DNA from: an uncultured Clostridia bacterium
Lineage (GTDB): Bacteria; Bacillota_A; Clostridia; Christensenellales; Aristaeellaceae
DNA: 8,330 bases
Direction: 5' to 3'
Assembly (NCBI GenBank): GCA_946408865.1
Contig: CAMJTZ010000078.1
Span: forward strand, 1 to 8,330
Shown: one piece after another, positions 1 through 6,955 of the stretch
How the letters are laid out: each line of letters starts with the position of its first letter
Position numbering within the stretch: position 1 is the first letter of the stretch
Translations under genes and position numbers: made by a program
The notes under the pieces: model-generated
Databases searched by the model: none
Seen by the model: only the letters and a program-made list of their open reading frames with translations
What the model was told of the DNA's origin: nothing

Positions 1-694
1 CTATATGCCGGTATTTATGGCAGGCGCTTCCTTCGGACGGCTGACAGCCGCCGCGCTGGGGGTGCCTTTTATCGGAACGACACATCAGAGAGGACATCTG
101 GCTGCTGCAAAAGCCGGTACAGAACTGGACAGGGCGGAGAATTATCTGGCGCTGCACCTGTCCGGAGGAACGACAGACCTGCTCGAAGTTCATGGAGTCG
201 GAATTGCTCAGATCGGCGGCAGCCTCGATCTTCATGCCGGACAGCTGGTGGACCGGGCCGGCGTAGCGATGGGCCTCGGCTTTCCTGCCGGCCCGGAACT
301 GGAGATGCTGGCGCTGCAGGGAAACAGCCGCGGGCTGCTTGGCTGCAGTATGAGTGACGGCGACCTGACCTGTCATTTCAGCGGCGCTGAAAGCCAGGTG
401 CAGCGATGGATCAAAGAAGGAAAGGTTAACCGGGAAGATACGGCACGCGAGATATACGATGTGCTGGCCCGGTCGACCGCACGGATGCTTGCAGCCGGCG
501 CGGAAAAGACAGGACTTTACAGTGCTCTGGTTACCGGAGGCGTAGCCTCTTCGCCACTGTTCCGTCTGATGCTTGTGCAGCGAATTACGGCAAGGCGCAG
601 TTCTCTGAAAATTGTTTTCGGACAGCCGGAAATGAGCGGAGACAACGCAGTCGGCGTGGCACTGATCGGACTGAAGGAAATTCAGAACAGATAA
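1..694 (+). CDS. TsaD/Kae1-family (peptidase M22-like) paralogue, 3' part
   Basis: The reading frame is open to the left edge (the codon before the first visible ATG at 5 is TAT), so this is the C-terminal ~230 residues of a protein probably ~310 residues long. It has the ASKHA-type TsaD/Kae1/YgjD fold. Visible signatures, numbered from the ATG at 5, are an HxxxH metal-binding pair in THQRGH (H27, H31), a phosphate-loop-like LSGGTTDL (52-59), [18 protein letters not shown] (83-100), [12 protein letters not shown] (177-188) and a late metal-ligand aspartate in [12 protein letters not shown] (D213). True TsaD, which makes tRNA N6-threonylcarbamoyladenosine, normally has SGGHT where this has SGGTT, and is ~335-340 residues. 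I therefore read it as the divergent clostridial paralogue often annotated O-sialoglycoprotein endopeptidase, whose substrate is not established. Family assignment is firm; function is not. It sits 14 bases upstream of folD and is probably co-transcribed with it. Confidence 0.85.
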   Translation, partial: YMPVFMAGASFGRLTAAALGVPFIGTTHQRGHLAAAKAGTELDRAENYLALHLSGGTTDLLEVHGVGIAQIGGSLDLHAGQLVDRAGVAMGLGFPAGPELEMLALQGNSRGLLGCSMSDGDLTCHFSGAESQVQRWIKEGKVNREDTAREIYDVLARSTARMLAAGAEKTGLYSALVTGGVASSPLFRLMLVQRITARRSSLKIVFGQPEMSGDNAVGVALIGLKEIQNR

Positions 695-708
695 AGGGAG
701 AAACAGTC

Positions 709-1560
709 ATGACGGCAAAGATTCTGGACGGAAAGGTTCTGTCAGCACAGATCAGGAATGAAGTATCGGAACGGGTTGCTGCGCTCAAAGCCAGAGGAAT
801 TACTCCCGGCCTGGCGGTGATCCTTGTCGGCAACGATCCGGCAAGCGAGATCTACGTCCGGAACAAGGGAAAAGGCTGTGAGGAAACCGGTATGATTTCC
901 CGGACGATCCGCATGAACGAAACAACAACACAGGAAGAACTGGAAAGCCAGATCGAATCGCTGAACAGGGATCCTGCGATACATGGAATTCTGGTTCAGC
1001 TTCCGCTTCCGGATCATCTGGATGAAAACGCCGCGCTGGCAAGAATTCTGCCGGAAAAGGATGTGGACGGGTTTCATCTGATCAATGCAGGTCATTTGCT
1101 GAACGGAACAAAAGGAGTTCTGCCATGCACCCCCAAGGGGGCGCTGTATATGATCCGTTCGACCGGTGAAGATCTTTCCGGGAAGGAAGCTGTTGTAATC
1201 GGGCGAAGCAATATTGTCGGAAAACCGATGGCGATGCTCCTGCTGCAGCAGAACTGTACGGTAACAATATGCCACAGCCGTACGAAGAATCTCGCAGAGC
1301 ATACCCGCCGGGCGGACATTCTTGTTGCAGCAGTCGGAAAGCCCGGATTTGTTACGGAAGAAATGATCAAACCCGGAGCGATTGTGATCGACGTCGGAAT
1401 CAACCGGGTGGACGGAAAAGTGTGCGGAGATGTGGACTTTGATCATGTCCGGGAGAAAGCTGGCTGGATCACGCCGGTGCCGGGCGGCGTCGGGAAAATG
1501 ACCATTGCGATGCTGCTGGCCAACACTGTGGACGCCGCCGAAAGGACATTGGAGAAGTGA
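709..1560 (+). CDS. folD: Bifunctional 5,10-methylene-THF dehydrogenase / 5,10-methenyl-THF cyclohydrolase
   Basis: FolD interconverts 5,10-methylene-, methenyl- and 10-formyl-tetrahydrofolate in the cytosol using NADP(+), feeding purine and formyl-methionine synthesis. The protein is 283 residues, the usual FolD size. Family signatures are in order: [16 protein letters not shown] (residues 40-55) with the catalytic Tyr49/Lys53 pair, [22 protein letters not shown], the Rossmann-domain motif [16 protein letters not shown], the nucleotide-contacting CHSRT, and the C-terminal [10 protein letters not shown]. The ATG at 709 is preceded by GGGAG (696-700) with 8 bases between. The stop codon lies inside a GTGA that also starts xseA, so the two are translationally coupled. 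Nothing is missing or truncated. Confidence 0.97.
   Translation: MTAKILDGKVLSAQIRNEVSERVAALKARGITPGLAVILVGNDPASEIYVRNKGKGCEETGMISRTIRMNETTTQEELESQIESLNRDPAIHGILVQLPLPDHLDENAALARILPEKDVDGFHLINAGHLLNGTKGVLPCTPKGALYMIRSTGEDLSGKEAVVIGRSNIVGKPMAMLLLQQNCTVTICHSRTKNLAEHTRRADILVAAVGKPGFVTEEMIKPGAIVIDVGINRVDGKVCGDVDFDHVREKAGWITPVPGGVGKMTIAMLLANTVDAAERTLEK
1551..1559 (+). promoter_or_regulatory. Overlapping stop/start and close-set SD deciding the xseA start
   Basis: The folD stop TGA (1558-1560) overlaps a GTG (1557-1559) in the sequence GTGA. GGAG (1551-1554) lies only 2 bases before the GTG, which is unusually close; AAAGGA (1541-1546) lies 10 bases before it. No other ATG, GTG or TTG in this frame sits between ~1500 and the first conserved XseA residues (ITVSQL), so GTG 1557 is the only sensible start. 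Re-initiation by ribosomes finishing folD is the likely mode of expression (inference). Confidence 0.6.
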
Positions 1561-2831
1561 GTGAAACAGGCGGCATAACCGTATCGCAGCTGAATCTGAT
1601 GATTGCGGAAGCGATCCGCAAAGATCCGCGTATCCGCAGCGTTACTGTTCACGGCGAAGTAAGCGGATTCCGGCATCATCTTGCATCCGGGCACTGGTAT
1701 TTTACCCTGAAAGACGAAGAAGCGGCTGTCAGCTGTGTCATGTTCCGGCAGAATACTTTCAACGCACGGATGAAACCGAAGGACGGAGATTCCATACTGG
1801 TCTCCGGATACGTGGATGTATACCCCCGGAGCGGAACGGTTCAGCTGTATGTGACGGGCCTGCGCCCGGCTGGAACCGGAGACCTGTTTGCCCGGTTTGA
1901 GGAACTGAAAAAACGGCTCAGTGCCGAGGGACTGTTTGATCCCGCGCGCAAGCGGGTTTTGCCGATGGTTCCGCGGAAGGTTGCTGTTGTCACTTCCGGA
2001 AGCGGCGCTGCATGGCATGATATTCTTAATGTATCCGGAATGCGGTGCCCGGCAGTGCCGATTGTGCTGGTACCGGCTGCCGTTCAGGGTGATAAGGCGG
2101 CAACTGAAATTGCAGCCGCAATACAGGCCGCGAATGATGAAACGGATGCGGATGTGCTGATTGTTGCCCGAGGCGGAGGATCTGCGGAAGATCTTTGGTG
2201 TTTCAATGAGGAAATTGTGGCCCGTGCTGTAGCGGCCAGCCGCATTCCGGTTGTTTCCGGCGTCGGGCATGAGATTGACACCACAATATGCGACCTGGCA
2301 GCGGACGTAAGGGCATCAACGCCGAGCAACGCTGCGGAAATCGTTTTTCCGGACCGCAAAGAATTATACGGGAGAATCCGCATGCTGTCGGCCGGACTTC
2401 GCCGCGCGGGGGAGAATGAGTGGATCAGGGCTTCTGCCAAAGTGCAGGAATGGATACTGCGGATGACAGCATCAAGTCCTGAAAAAAGGATCGCGATGCT
2501 TTCTGCCGGAAGTGCGCTTCGGAAGACGGAACTGAATCATGCAATGCGTATACGCCTGGACAGCGCCGCATCAAAACGCAGCGAGACAGAAAAAGAGATG
2601 CACGCTGCCATTGCAAAATGTACTGATCTGAAAAGGATTCAGCTGATGCGCCTGAACGAAAAGCTGGAAGCGATCAGTCCGCTGAAAGTTCTGGAGCGCG
2701 GGTACACGATGGTAACGGACCGAAAGGGCAGAATTCTGACAGAAACACGGCAGGCGACAGAGGCAGTATCCATCCGGATCCGCTTTGCAGATGGGAGCGT
2801 TGAAGCCGATGTCAGGAAGGACAAGGTATAA
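1557..2831 (+). CDS. xseA: Exodeoxyribonuclease VII large subunit
   Basis: This is the catalytic subunit of exonuclease VII, which with several copies of XseB degrades single-stranded DNA from either end to short oligonucleotides. The length (424 residues) is normal. The N-terminal OB-fold occupies roughly residues 5-105, beginning at the typical ITVSQLN and running through HGEVSGF and GHWYFTLKD. The catalytic domain carries [13 protein letters not shown] (145-157; the family usually shows TSxTGAAxxDI, so Ser replaces Thr), [17 protein letters not shown] (203-219) and [20 protein letters not shown] (234-253) followed by STPSNAAE. A charged, probably coiled-coil stretch (~265-370) binds XseB, and the protein ends with the conserved [10 protein letters not shown]. 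The start is GTG, overlapping folD by 4 bases, and xseB follows after 4 bases. Confidence 0.97.
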   Translation: MSETGGITVSQLNLMIAEAIRKDPRIRSVTVHGEVSGFRHHLASGHWYFTLKDEEAAVSCVMFRQNTFNARMKPKDGDSILVSGYVDVYPRSGTVQLYVTGLRPAGTGDLFARFEELKKRLSAEGLFDPARKRVLPMVPRKVAVVTSGSGAAWHDILNVSGMRCPAVPIVLVPAAVQGDKAATEIAAAIQAANDETDADVLIVARGGGSAEDLWCFNEEIVARAVAASRIPVVSGVGHEIDTTICDLAADVRASTPSNAAEIVFPDRKELYGRIRMLSAGLRRAGENEWIRASAKVQEWILRMTASSPEKRIAMLSAGSALRKTELNHAMRIRLDSAASKRSETEKEMHAAIAKCTDLKRIQLMRLNEKLEAISPLKVLERGYTMVTDRKGRILTETRQATEAVSIRIRFADGSVEADVRKDKV

Positions 2832-2835
2832 AGCA

Positions 2836-3069
2836 ATGGAGAAGAAAGAGCAGAAGGAAACGCCCGGGTTTGAGGAAAGACTGCAGATCGTGCAGGAACT
2901 GACCTCGAAGATCGAGAATGGTTCACTGTCGCTTGAAGATTCCGTCAACGCCTATGAAACCGGTATGAAGATTCTCGGGGAACTGTCCGCTGAGCTGGAA
3001 AAAATCAACCGCCGGCTTACGGTTCTGCAGAACGGAAAGGAGACGGAGGCCTCCGATGAAATCACTTGA
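2836..3069 (+). CDS. xseB: Exodeoxyribonuclease VII small subunit
   Basis: XseB is the small helical accessory subunit that wraps the XseA coiled coil. With the start at ATG 2836 the product is 77 residues, the normal size, and reads FEERLQIVQELTSKIENGSL followed by SLEDSVNAYETGMKIL: the family pattern of two amphipathic helices. The frame stays open upstream to an ATG at 2785, but that would add 17 residues overlapping the end of xseA and not resembling XseB. The 2836 start has AAGG (2823-2826) 9 bases upstream and AGGAAGG (2814-2820) further back, and it begins 4 bases after the xseA stop. The end overlaps ispA by 14 bases. Confidence 0.95.
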   Translation: MEKKEQKETPGFEERLQIVQELTSKIENGSLSLEDSVNAYETGMKILGELSAELEKINRRLTVLQNGKETEASDEIT

Positions 3070-3931
3070 TGAATACCGGAAGATGACGGAGCAGGCGCTG
3101 ATTCCGATGCTTTCCTCCCTCGGCGATATTCCAAGCCCGCTGTGGGAAGCTATGAGCTACAGCCTGCAGGGCGGAGGAAAGAGAATTCGTCCGGTGCTGC
3201 TGCTGGCATCCTGCGATATGGCGGGCGGAAACCTGTCTGCCGCGCTGCCGTTTGCCTGCGCACTGGAAATGATTCATACCTACAGTCTGATTCATGATGA
3301 CCTGCCAGCAATGGATAACGACGACCTGCGTCGGGGCCAGCCCACCTGTCACAAAGCATTCGGCGAAAACATCGCAATTCTGGCCGGGGACGGACTACTG
3401 AACGCTGCGGCCGAACTGATGGCAGGATCCTCTGTGAAGATGGGGGATCTGCGGGGGTGCCGGGCGCTGGAGATTATTATGCGGCATGCCGGAGTAACCG
3501 GAATGATCGCCGGGCAGTCGGAGGACGTAACCTCTGAGGGACAGCCGCCGAATGAGGATACAGTACGCTATATCCATGAACGCAAAACAGCAGATCTGCT
3601 GGAAGCAGCAGTTGAGGCCGGACTGGCACTGGCCGGCGCACAGGAGAAGGAAATAAATGCGGGCCGGGAGTATGCCCTGCATCTTGGCATGGCTTTCCAG
3701 ATGACGGATGATCTGCTGGACGTGACCGGGGACGAGGACAAACTCGGAAAAAGCGTCGGCAAGGATCAGGAACAAAACAAGATGACCTGGATAGCCCTGC
3801 GGGGAATTGACGGCACAAGGGAAGATGTTCACAGGGAAATCAGCGCAGCGAAAGCTGCACTCGCTTCTCTTCCATGGGATACCGGCTTTTTTGCGGATTT
3901 CGCAGACAGTCTGCAGGAAAGAAAACAGTAA
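3056..3931 (+). CDS. ispA: (2E,6E)-Farnesyl diphosphate synthase (polyprenyl synthetase family)
   Basis: The enzyme condenses DMAPP/GPP with IPP to give prenyl diphosphate for undecaprenyl and quinone pathways. At 291 residues it is the usual size. Visible motifs are GKRIRP (41-46, diphosphate/IPP contacts), the first aspartate-rich motif DDLPAMD (D81, D82, D87) in the bacterial type with two extra residues, LRRGQPTCHKAFGE, HERKTADLL (175-183), and the second aspartate motif FQMTDDLLD (214-222; D218, D219, D222). Tyr76 lies five residues before the first aspartate motif; an aromatic residue there blocks chain growth beyond C15 in bacterial FPP synthases, so FPP rather than GGPP is the predicted product (family knowledge plus inference). 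GGAGG (3045-3049), inside the end of xseB, is 6 bases from the ATG. dxs, its frequent downstream neighbour in Bacillota, is not here. Confidence 0.95.
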   Translation: MKSLDEYRKMTEQALIPMLSSLGDIPSPLWEAMSYSLQGGGKRIRPVLLLASCDMAGGNLSAALPFACALEMIHTYSLIHDDLPAMDNDDLRRGQPTCHKAFGENIAILAGDGLLNAAAELMAGSSVKMGDLRGCRALEIIMRHAGVTGMIAGQSEDVTSEGQPPNEDTVRYIHERKTADLLEAAVEAGLALAGAQEKEINAGREYALHLGMAFQMTDDLLDVTGDEDKLGKSVGKDQEQNKMTWIALRGIDGTREDVHREISAAKAALASLPWDTGFFADFADSLQERKQ

Positions 3932-3970
3932 AGGGATTTTAAACAAGATACAGAATCGGAGGATGGAATC

Positions 3971-4519
3971 ATGCAGGATCATTTTCTGGAAGAAGTTGTT
4001 GTAAAACACAGGAATAACGTCAATCGTGCACTGTATATGCTCAGCTGGGTTGTGATTGTACTGTCCGGCTTTACATGCGCGTTCATGTTCTCATCCGTGA
4101 CACGCAGCATCATGTATGGTGAATTTCATCTGCCGAGCCTGCTCTTTTTCCTGGTGAGCGGCGGAATCTGCGCCTACACGTTTTTCTTTCACGATAAAAT
4201 TCTTACCGAGTATGAGTACACCTTTACCAACGGCGCGCTTGATTTTGCAGAGGTATACAACAACAAAAAACGGAAATCGCTCGGCAGCCTGAATGTTCGG
4301 AATATTGAATGTTTCGGGAAGGTCAATTCCGACGCTTTCAAGCGGTATCTGAACATGCCCGGTCTCAAACGGATGAACTGGTTTCTGAACCGAGAAGCGG
4401 AGCTGTACTTCTTCTACTTTACGAAGGATCAGGAAAAGAAAATGATTATCCTTGAACCCAGTGAAGAAATGGTCGGGTATATCCGTAAGTATGTACCCAG
4501 AGAAGCCTGCCGGGAGTAA
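3971..4519 (+). CDS. Uncharacterised protein with two membrane segments and a soluble C-terminal domain
   Basis: I cannot name this protein. The 182 residues comprise a charged N-terminus (1-19, MQDHFLEEVVVKHRN), a hydrophobic segment at ~20-42, a short loop, a second hydrophobic segment at ~54-74, then a soluble domain of about 105 residues. With two segments, both ends should face the same side; the basic HRNN before segment 1 and the mostly charged tail favour cytosol (inference). The soluble part begins YEYTFTNGALDF, has a KKRKS turn and alternating beta-like stretches, and ends in ILEPSEEMVGYIRKYV. This pattern recalls bacterial PH-like domains and the DUF6106 type of small clostridial proteins, but that is recollection only. 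It is clearly a real gene: GGAGG (3958-3962) stands 8 bases before the ATG, and the TAA is 4 bases from the next gene. It is 39 bases after ispA, with no terminator between. Confidence 0.88.
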   Translation: MQDHFLEEVVVKHRNNVNRALYMLSWVVIVLSGFTCAFMFSSVTRSIMYGEFHLPSLLFFLVSGGICAYTFFFHDKILTEYEYTFTNGALDFAEVYNNKKRKSLGSLNVRNIECFGKVNSDAFKRYLNMPGLKRMNWFLNREAELYFFYFTKDQEKKMIILEPSEEMVGYIRKYVPREACRE

Positions 4520-4523
4520 GCAT

Positions 4524-5669
4524 ATGACAGTATATCTGGACAACAGCGCCACGACACGCCCGGGAGCCGCGGCAGCGGAAACTGTCCGAGAAGCGATGAA
4601 AAGCGGATGGTACAATCCATCCGCTTTATACAAGCCGGCCCTGGAAATACAGAAACGGATGGAAGACGTTCGCAAAAGCTGCCTTCAGGCTGCCGGCGCG
4701 GAGGGCTGCAAAATTGTTTTCACATCCGGGGGAACAGAAAGTGACAATCTTGCGCTCCTCGGTCATATGAAAACCCGACGGGGACCGCAGGAAGTTCTGA
4801 TTTCCTCTGTTGAACATCCGGCAGTATCTGCCTGTGCGGAGGAACTGCGCCGGGCAGGCCATCGGGTGTCGGCAATTCCGGCAGGGAAAAGCGGAAGCGT
4901 GGATCTGAAAGCGCTTGAAGGTATGTTGAGCCCGGATACCGCACTGATTTCCGTTATGCAGGTGAACAATGAGACAGGAGCACTGGAACCGCTGGAGGAA
5001 ATTGCTGCGCTGCGTAACAGATTCTGCCCGGAAGCTGCGATTCATGTGGACGGGGTGCAGGGATTTCTGCGTGTGCCGATCTGTTTCCGGAAACTCGGGA
5101 TTCAGTCCTACGCGCTCTCTGCTCATAAGATTCACGGCCTGAAAGGAACCGGCGCACTGATTCTGGCGGAAAACCATCCGGTAAAGCCAATCGCTTTCGG
5201 CGGCGGCCAGGAAGGAAACCTGCGTTCCGGTACTGAAAACACCTTTGGAATTCTTGCATTGGGCGCTGCGGTCGACAGCTGGAAGAAGACGGATACATCA
5301 AGAATCCGGGAACTGAAAGTCCGACTGTGGAAAGCCCTGAAAGAGAGGATTCCGGAAGCAGCTGTCAATGGCCCGGATCCGGAGGAAGGCGCGCCGCATA
5401 TTCTGAATGTTGCACTTGAGCCTGTCCGCAGCCAGACGATGCTTTTCGCGCTGGAAGGAGACGGTATCTATGTTTCCGCCGGCAGCGCCTGTGCAAGCCG
5501 GAAACAGAAAATATCGCCGGTGCTCAAGGCAATGGGTCTCAGTACGTCCCGGGCAGACTGCTCCCTGCGGTTCAGCCTGTGCCGTGAGAACACAGAAGAA
5601 GAAATGGATTATACCGCGGAACGCGCCGCATTCCATTATGAAATGCTGAAAAAATATACGCGAAGATAA
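4524..5669 (+). CDS. Cysteine desulfurase (IscS/NifS/NifZ-like, PLP-dependent)
   Basis: The enzyme removes sulfur from L-cysteine to give alanine and an enzyme-bound persulfide that is passed to acceptor proteins. From ATG 4524 the product is 381 residues. Signatures in order are VYLDNSATT (3-11), FTSGGTESDN (66-75), the PLP-stacking His98 in SVEHPAV, VNNETG (147-152), HVDGVQG (174-180), the Schiff-base lysine K202 in SAHKIHG, GGGQEGNLRSGTEN (226-239) and the persulfide-carrying Cys323 in SAGSACAS. All catalytic residues are present. The frame is open upstream to 4452, but that start would overlap the previous gene by 68 bases and add 24 unrelated residues; GGGAG (4512-4516) is 7 bases before ATG 4524. 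Position directly before a rhodanese-less thiI suggests a dedicated ThiI partner like Bacillus subtilis NifZ, rather than a general Fe-S enzyme (inference). Confidence 0.95.
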   Translation: MTVYLDNSATTRPGAAAAETVREAMKSGWYNPSALYKPALEIQKRMEDVRKSCLQAAGAEGCKIVFTSGGTESDNLALLGHMKTRRGPQEVLISSVEHPAVSACAEELRRAGHRVSAIPAGKSGSVDLKALEGMLSPDTALISVMQVNNETGALEPLEEIAALRNRFCPEAAIHVDGVQGFLRVPICFRKLGIQSYALSAHKIHGLKGTGALILAENHPVKPIAFGGGQEGNLRSGTENTFGILALGAAVDSWKKTDTSRIRELKVRLWKALKERIPEAAVNGPDPEEGAPHILNVALEPVRSQTMLFALEGDGIYVSAGSACASRKQKISPVLKAMGLSTSRADCSLRFSLCRENTEEEMDYTAERAAFHYEMLKKYTRR

Positions 5670-5684
5670 GACGGAGGAAACAAA

Positions 5685-6830
5685 ATGCAGGATTTGCTGC
5701 TGGTGCGGTATGGAGAGATATTTCTGAAAGGACTGAACCGCCCTTACTTTATTCGTGCACTGGTGCGGAAAATCCGCTACGCGGTACGTGGAATGGGCGC
5801 GGACGTGCATGTGCACGACGGACGGATTTTTGTGCGCGGATTCAGCGACCTGGATACGGTTATCGACCGTGTTACCCGTGTTTTCGGCGTGCACAGCGTC
5901 AGCCCGGCCGTGGAAATGCCCAAAGAGGATTTTGACGCGGTTTGCGATCAGGCCATTGCTATGACAAAAGATCTTAAAGGAACCTTTAAGGTCAATGCCC
6001 GCCGCAGCGATAAACGGTATCCGATGAATTCCATGGCGATCAACGAGGAGGCAGGCTACCGGATCCTGAACGCAAATCAAAATCTGAAGGTGGACGTGCA
6101 TCATCCGGATTATCTGATGAATATCGAAATCCGTGATATGGCTTACCTGTATGTAAAAGTGATCCCGGCAGTTGGCGGTATGCCGGTCGGGACGAACGGA
6201 AACGCGACCCTGCTGCTTTCCGGCGGCATCGACAGCCCCGTGGCCGGATGGATGATCGCCAAGCGCGGCGTGCAGATCAACGCGGTGCATTTCCACAGCT
6301 ATCCCTACACCTCCGACCGGGCGAAGGAGAAGGTTCTGGATCTGGCCCGGAAGCTGAGTTTCTCCTGCTGCGGGATTAAAGTGCATGTGGTGCCCTTCAC
6401 CGAAATTCAGATGCAGATTCATGAGAAATGTCCGGATGAGTATACGACTCTTATTATGCGGCGTTACATGATGCGGATTGCGGAGCGGATTGCGAAGCAG
6501 ACAGAAAGCGAAGCGCTGATTACCGGTGAAAGCATCGGACAGGTGGCCAGCCAGACTATGACAGCGCTCGGCACCACGAACGCCGTGACCGAGATGCCGG
6601 TTTTCCGCCCGCTGATCGGCTTCGACAAGAGTGAGATTATAGCGATTGCCCGAAAAATCGGTACGCTGGAGATTTCCGAACAGCCTTTTGAGGACTGCTG
6701 CACGGTTTTCACACCCCGCCATCCTGCTACACACCCCCGGATGGAAAAGATCCTGGAAGGGGAAAGCAGGCTTGAACAGGAGGAACTGATTCAGCGCGCC
6801 CTGGACGGCACAGAGATCATCCGGGTTTGA
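5685..6830 (+). CDS. thiI: tRNA 4-thiouridine synthase / sulfurtransferase ThiI (no rhodanese domain)
   Basis: ThiI adenylates U8 of tRNA and replaces its oxygen with sulfur to form s4U; in many bacteria it also takes part in thiamine thiazole synthesis. Visible parts are an N-terminal ferredoxin-like region starting RYGEIFLKG (8-16), a THUMP domain to about residue 165 (with FGVHSVSPA at 67-75), and the ATP pyrophosphatase domain with PP-loop SGGIDSPVAGW (179-189), TGESIGQVASQT (280-291) and PLIGFDKSEII (309-319). The sequence ends at 381 residues, so the C-terminal rhodanese domain of the ~480-residue E. coli protein is absent, as in Bacillus ThiI. The Cys-Cys at 338-339 (EDCCTVFTPRHP) lies where a conserved cysteine of the family is expected. 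GGAGG (5673-5677) is 7 bases from the ATG, and 15 bases separate it from the desulfurase. No terminator hairpin is visible after its stop. Confidence 0.96.
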   Translation: MQDLLLVRYGEIFLKGLNRPYFIRALVRKIRYAVRGMGADVHVHDGRIFVRGFSDLDTVIDRVTRVFGVHSVSPAVEMPKEDFDAVCDQAIAMTKDLKGTFKVNARRSDKRYPMNSMAINEEAGYRILNANQNLKVDVHHPDYLMNIEIRDMAYLYVKVIPAVGGMPVGTNGNATLLLSGGIDSPVAGWMIAKRGVQINAVHFHSYPYTSDRAKEKVLDLARKLSFSCCGIKVHVVPFTEIQMQIHEKCPDEYTTLIMRRYMMRIAERIAKQTESEALITGESIGQVASQTMTALGTTNAVTEMPVFRPLIGFDKSEIIAIARKIGTLEISEQPFEDCCTVFTPRHPATHPRMEKILEGESRLEQEELIQRALDGTEIIRV

Positions 6831-6855
6831 TATTATTACAAAAGAAAGAAAGAAC

Positions 6856-6884
6856 TTGAAACCGGTATCCTGTTGTGATAATAT
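6856..6884 (+). promoter_or_regulatory. Probable sigma-A-type promoter of cggR
   Basis: TTGAAA (6856-6861) and TAATAT (6879-6884) are separated by 17 bases, and TGA just before the -10 hexamer supplies an extended -10 TGn. Transcription would start near 6891, leaving a leader of about 65 bases. It lies in the only sizeable gap between thiI and cggR, as expected for a separate glycolytic operon. A register using GATAAT at 6877 is possible, but its spacer would be 15. Confidence 0.65.
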
Positions 6885-6888
6885 TCCT

Positions 6889-6926
6889 TGGGACATGATC
6901 GGCCCATGAGGGCGAAAAGCGTCCCG
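6889..6926 (+). promoter_or_regulatory. Candidate CggR operator (repeat-rich segment over the start site)
   Basis: Directly after the -10 box there is GGGAC (6890-6894) facing GTCCC (6921-6925), which is CGGGAC when the opposite strand is read through 6926. Between them lie a perfect short hairpin, GCCC-ATGA-GGGC (6902-6913), and an imperfect 11-base direct repeat, GGGACATGATC / GGCCCATGAGG (6890-6911, 7 of 11 identical). The known B. subtilis CggR site is built of CGGGAC/TGTC-type repeats between the cggR promoter and the gene, so motif flavour and position fit autoregulation. The spacing does not match the B. subtilis arrangement, so this is a proposal. Confidence 0.4.
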
Positions 6927-6955
6927 CTCAAGCATGCCAACAGGAGGGGAGCCGC

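Noticed and set aside
742..1446. A 234-codon minus-strand open frame over folD
   Set aside because: It is antisense to intact folD, with no recognisable motif and no plausible context.
1443..2270. A 275-codon minus-strand open frame over xseA
   Set aside because: It is fully antisense to xseA, with no family resemblance and low-complexity antisense composition.
2785..2835. Extended N-terminus for xseB from the ATG at 2785
   Set aside because: It would overlap the conserved tail of xseA and add 17 residues not seen in XseB; ATG 2836 follows the xseA stop by 4 bases and gives the normal length.
4452..4523. Extended N-terminus for the cysteine desulfurase from the ATG at 4452
   Set aside because: The family begins at the YLDNSATT strand a few residues after ATG 4524, which has a well-spaced GGGAG; the upstream residues are the shifted frame of the preceding gene.
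6831..6855. A terminator after thiI
   Set aside because: The stretch is A/T- and purine-rich but has no G/C stem followed by a T run, so termination there cannot be supported from the sequence.
5298..6935. A 545-codon open frame on the minus strand across the cysteine desulfurase, thiI and the cggR leader
   Set aside because: It lies antisense to two clearly recognisable genes with all catalytic motifs, its translation resembles no family (many His, Cys and Phe from complementing GC-rich codons), and it runs through the cggR promoter. It is a shadow frame.
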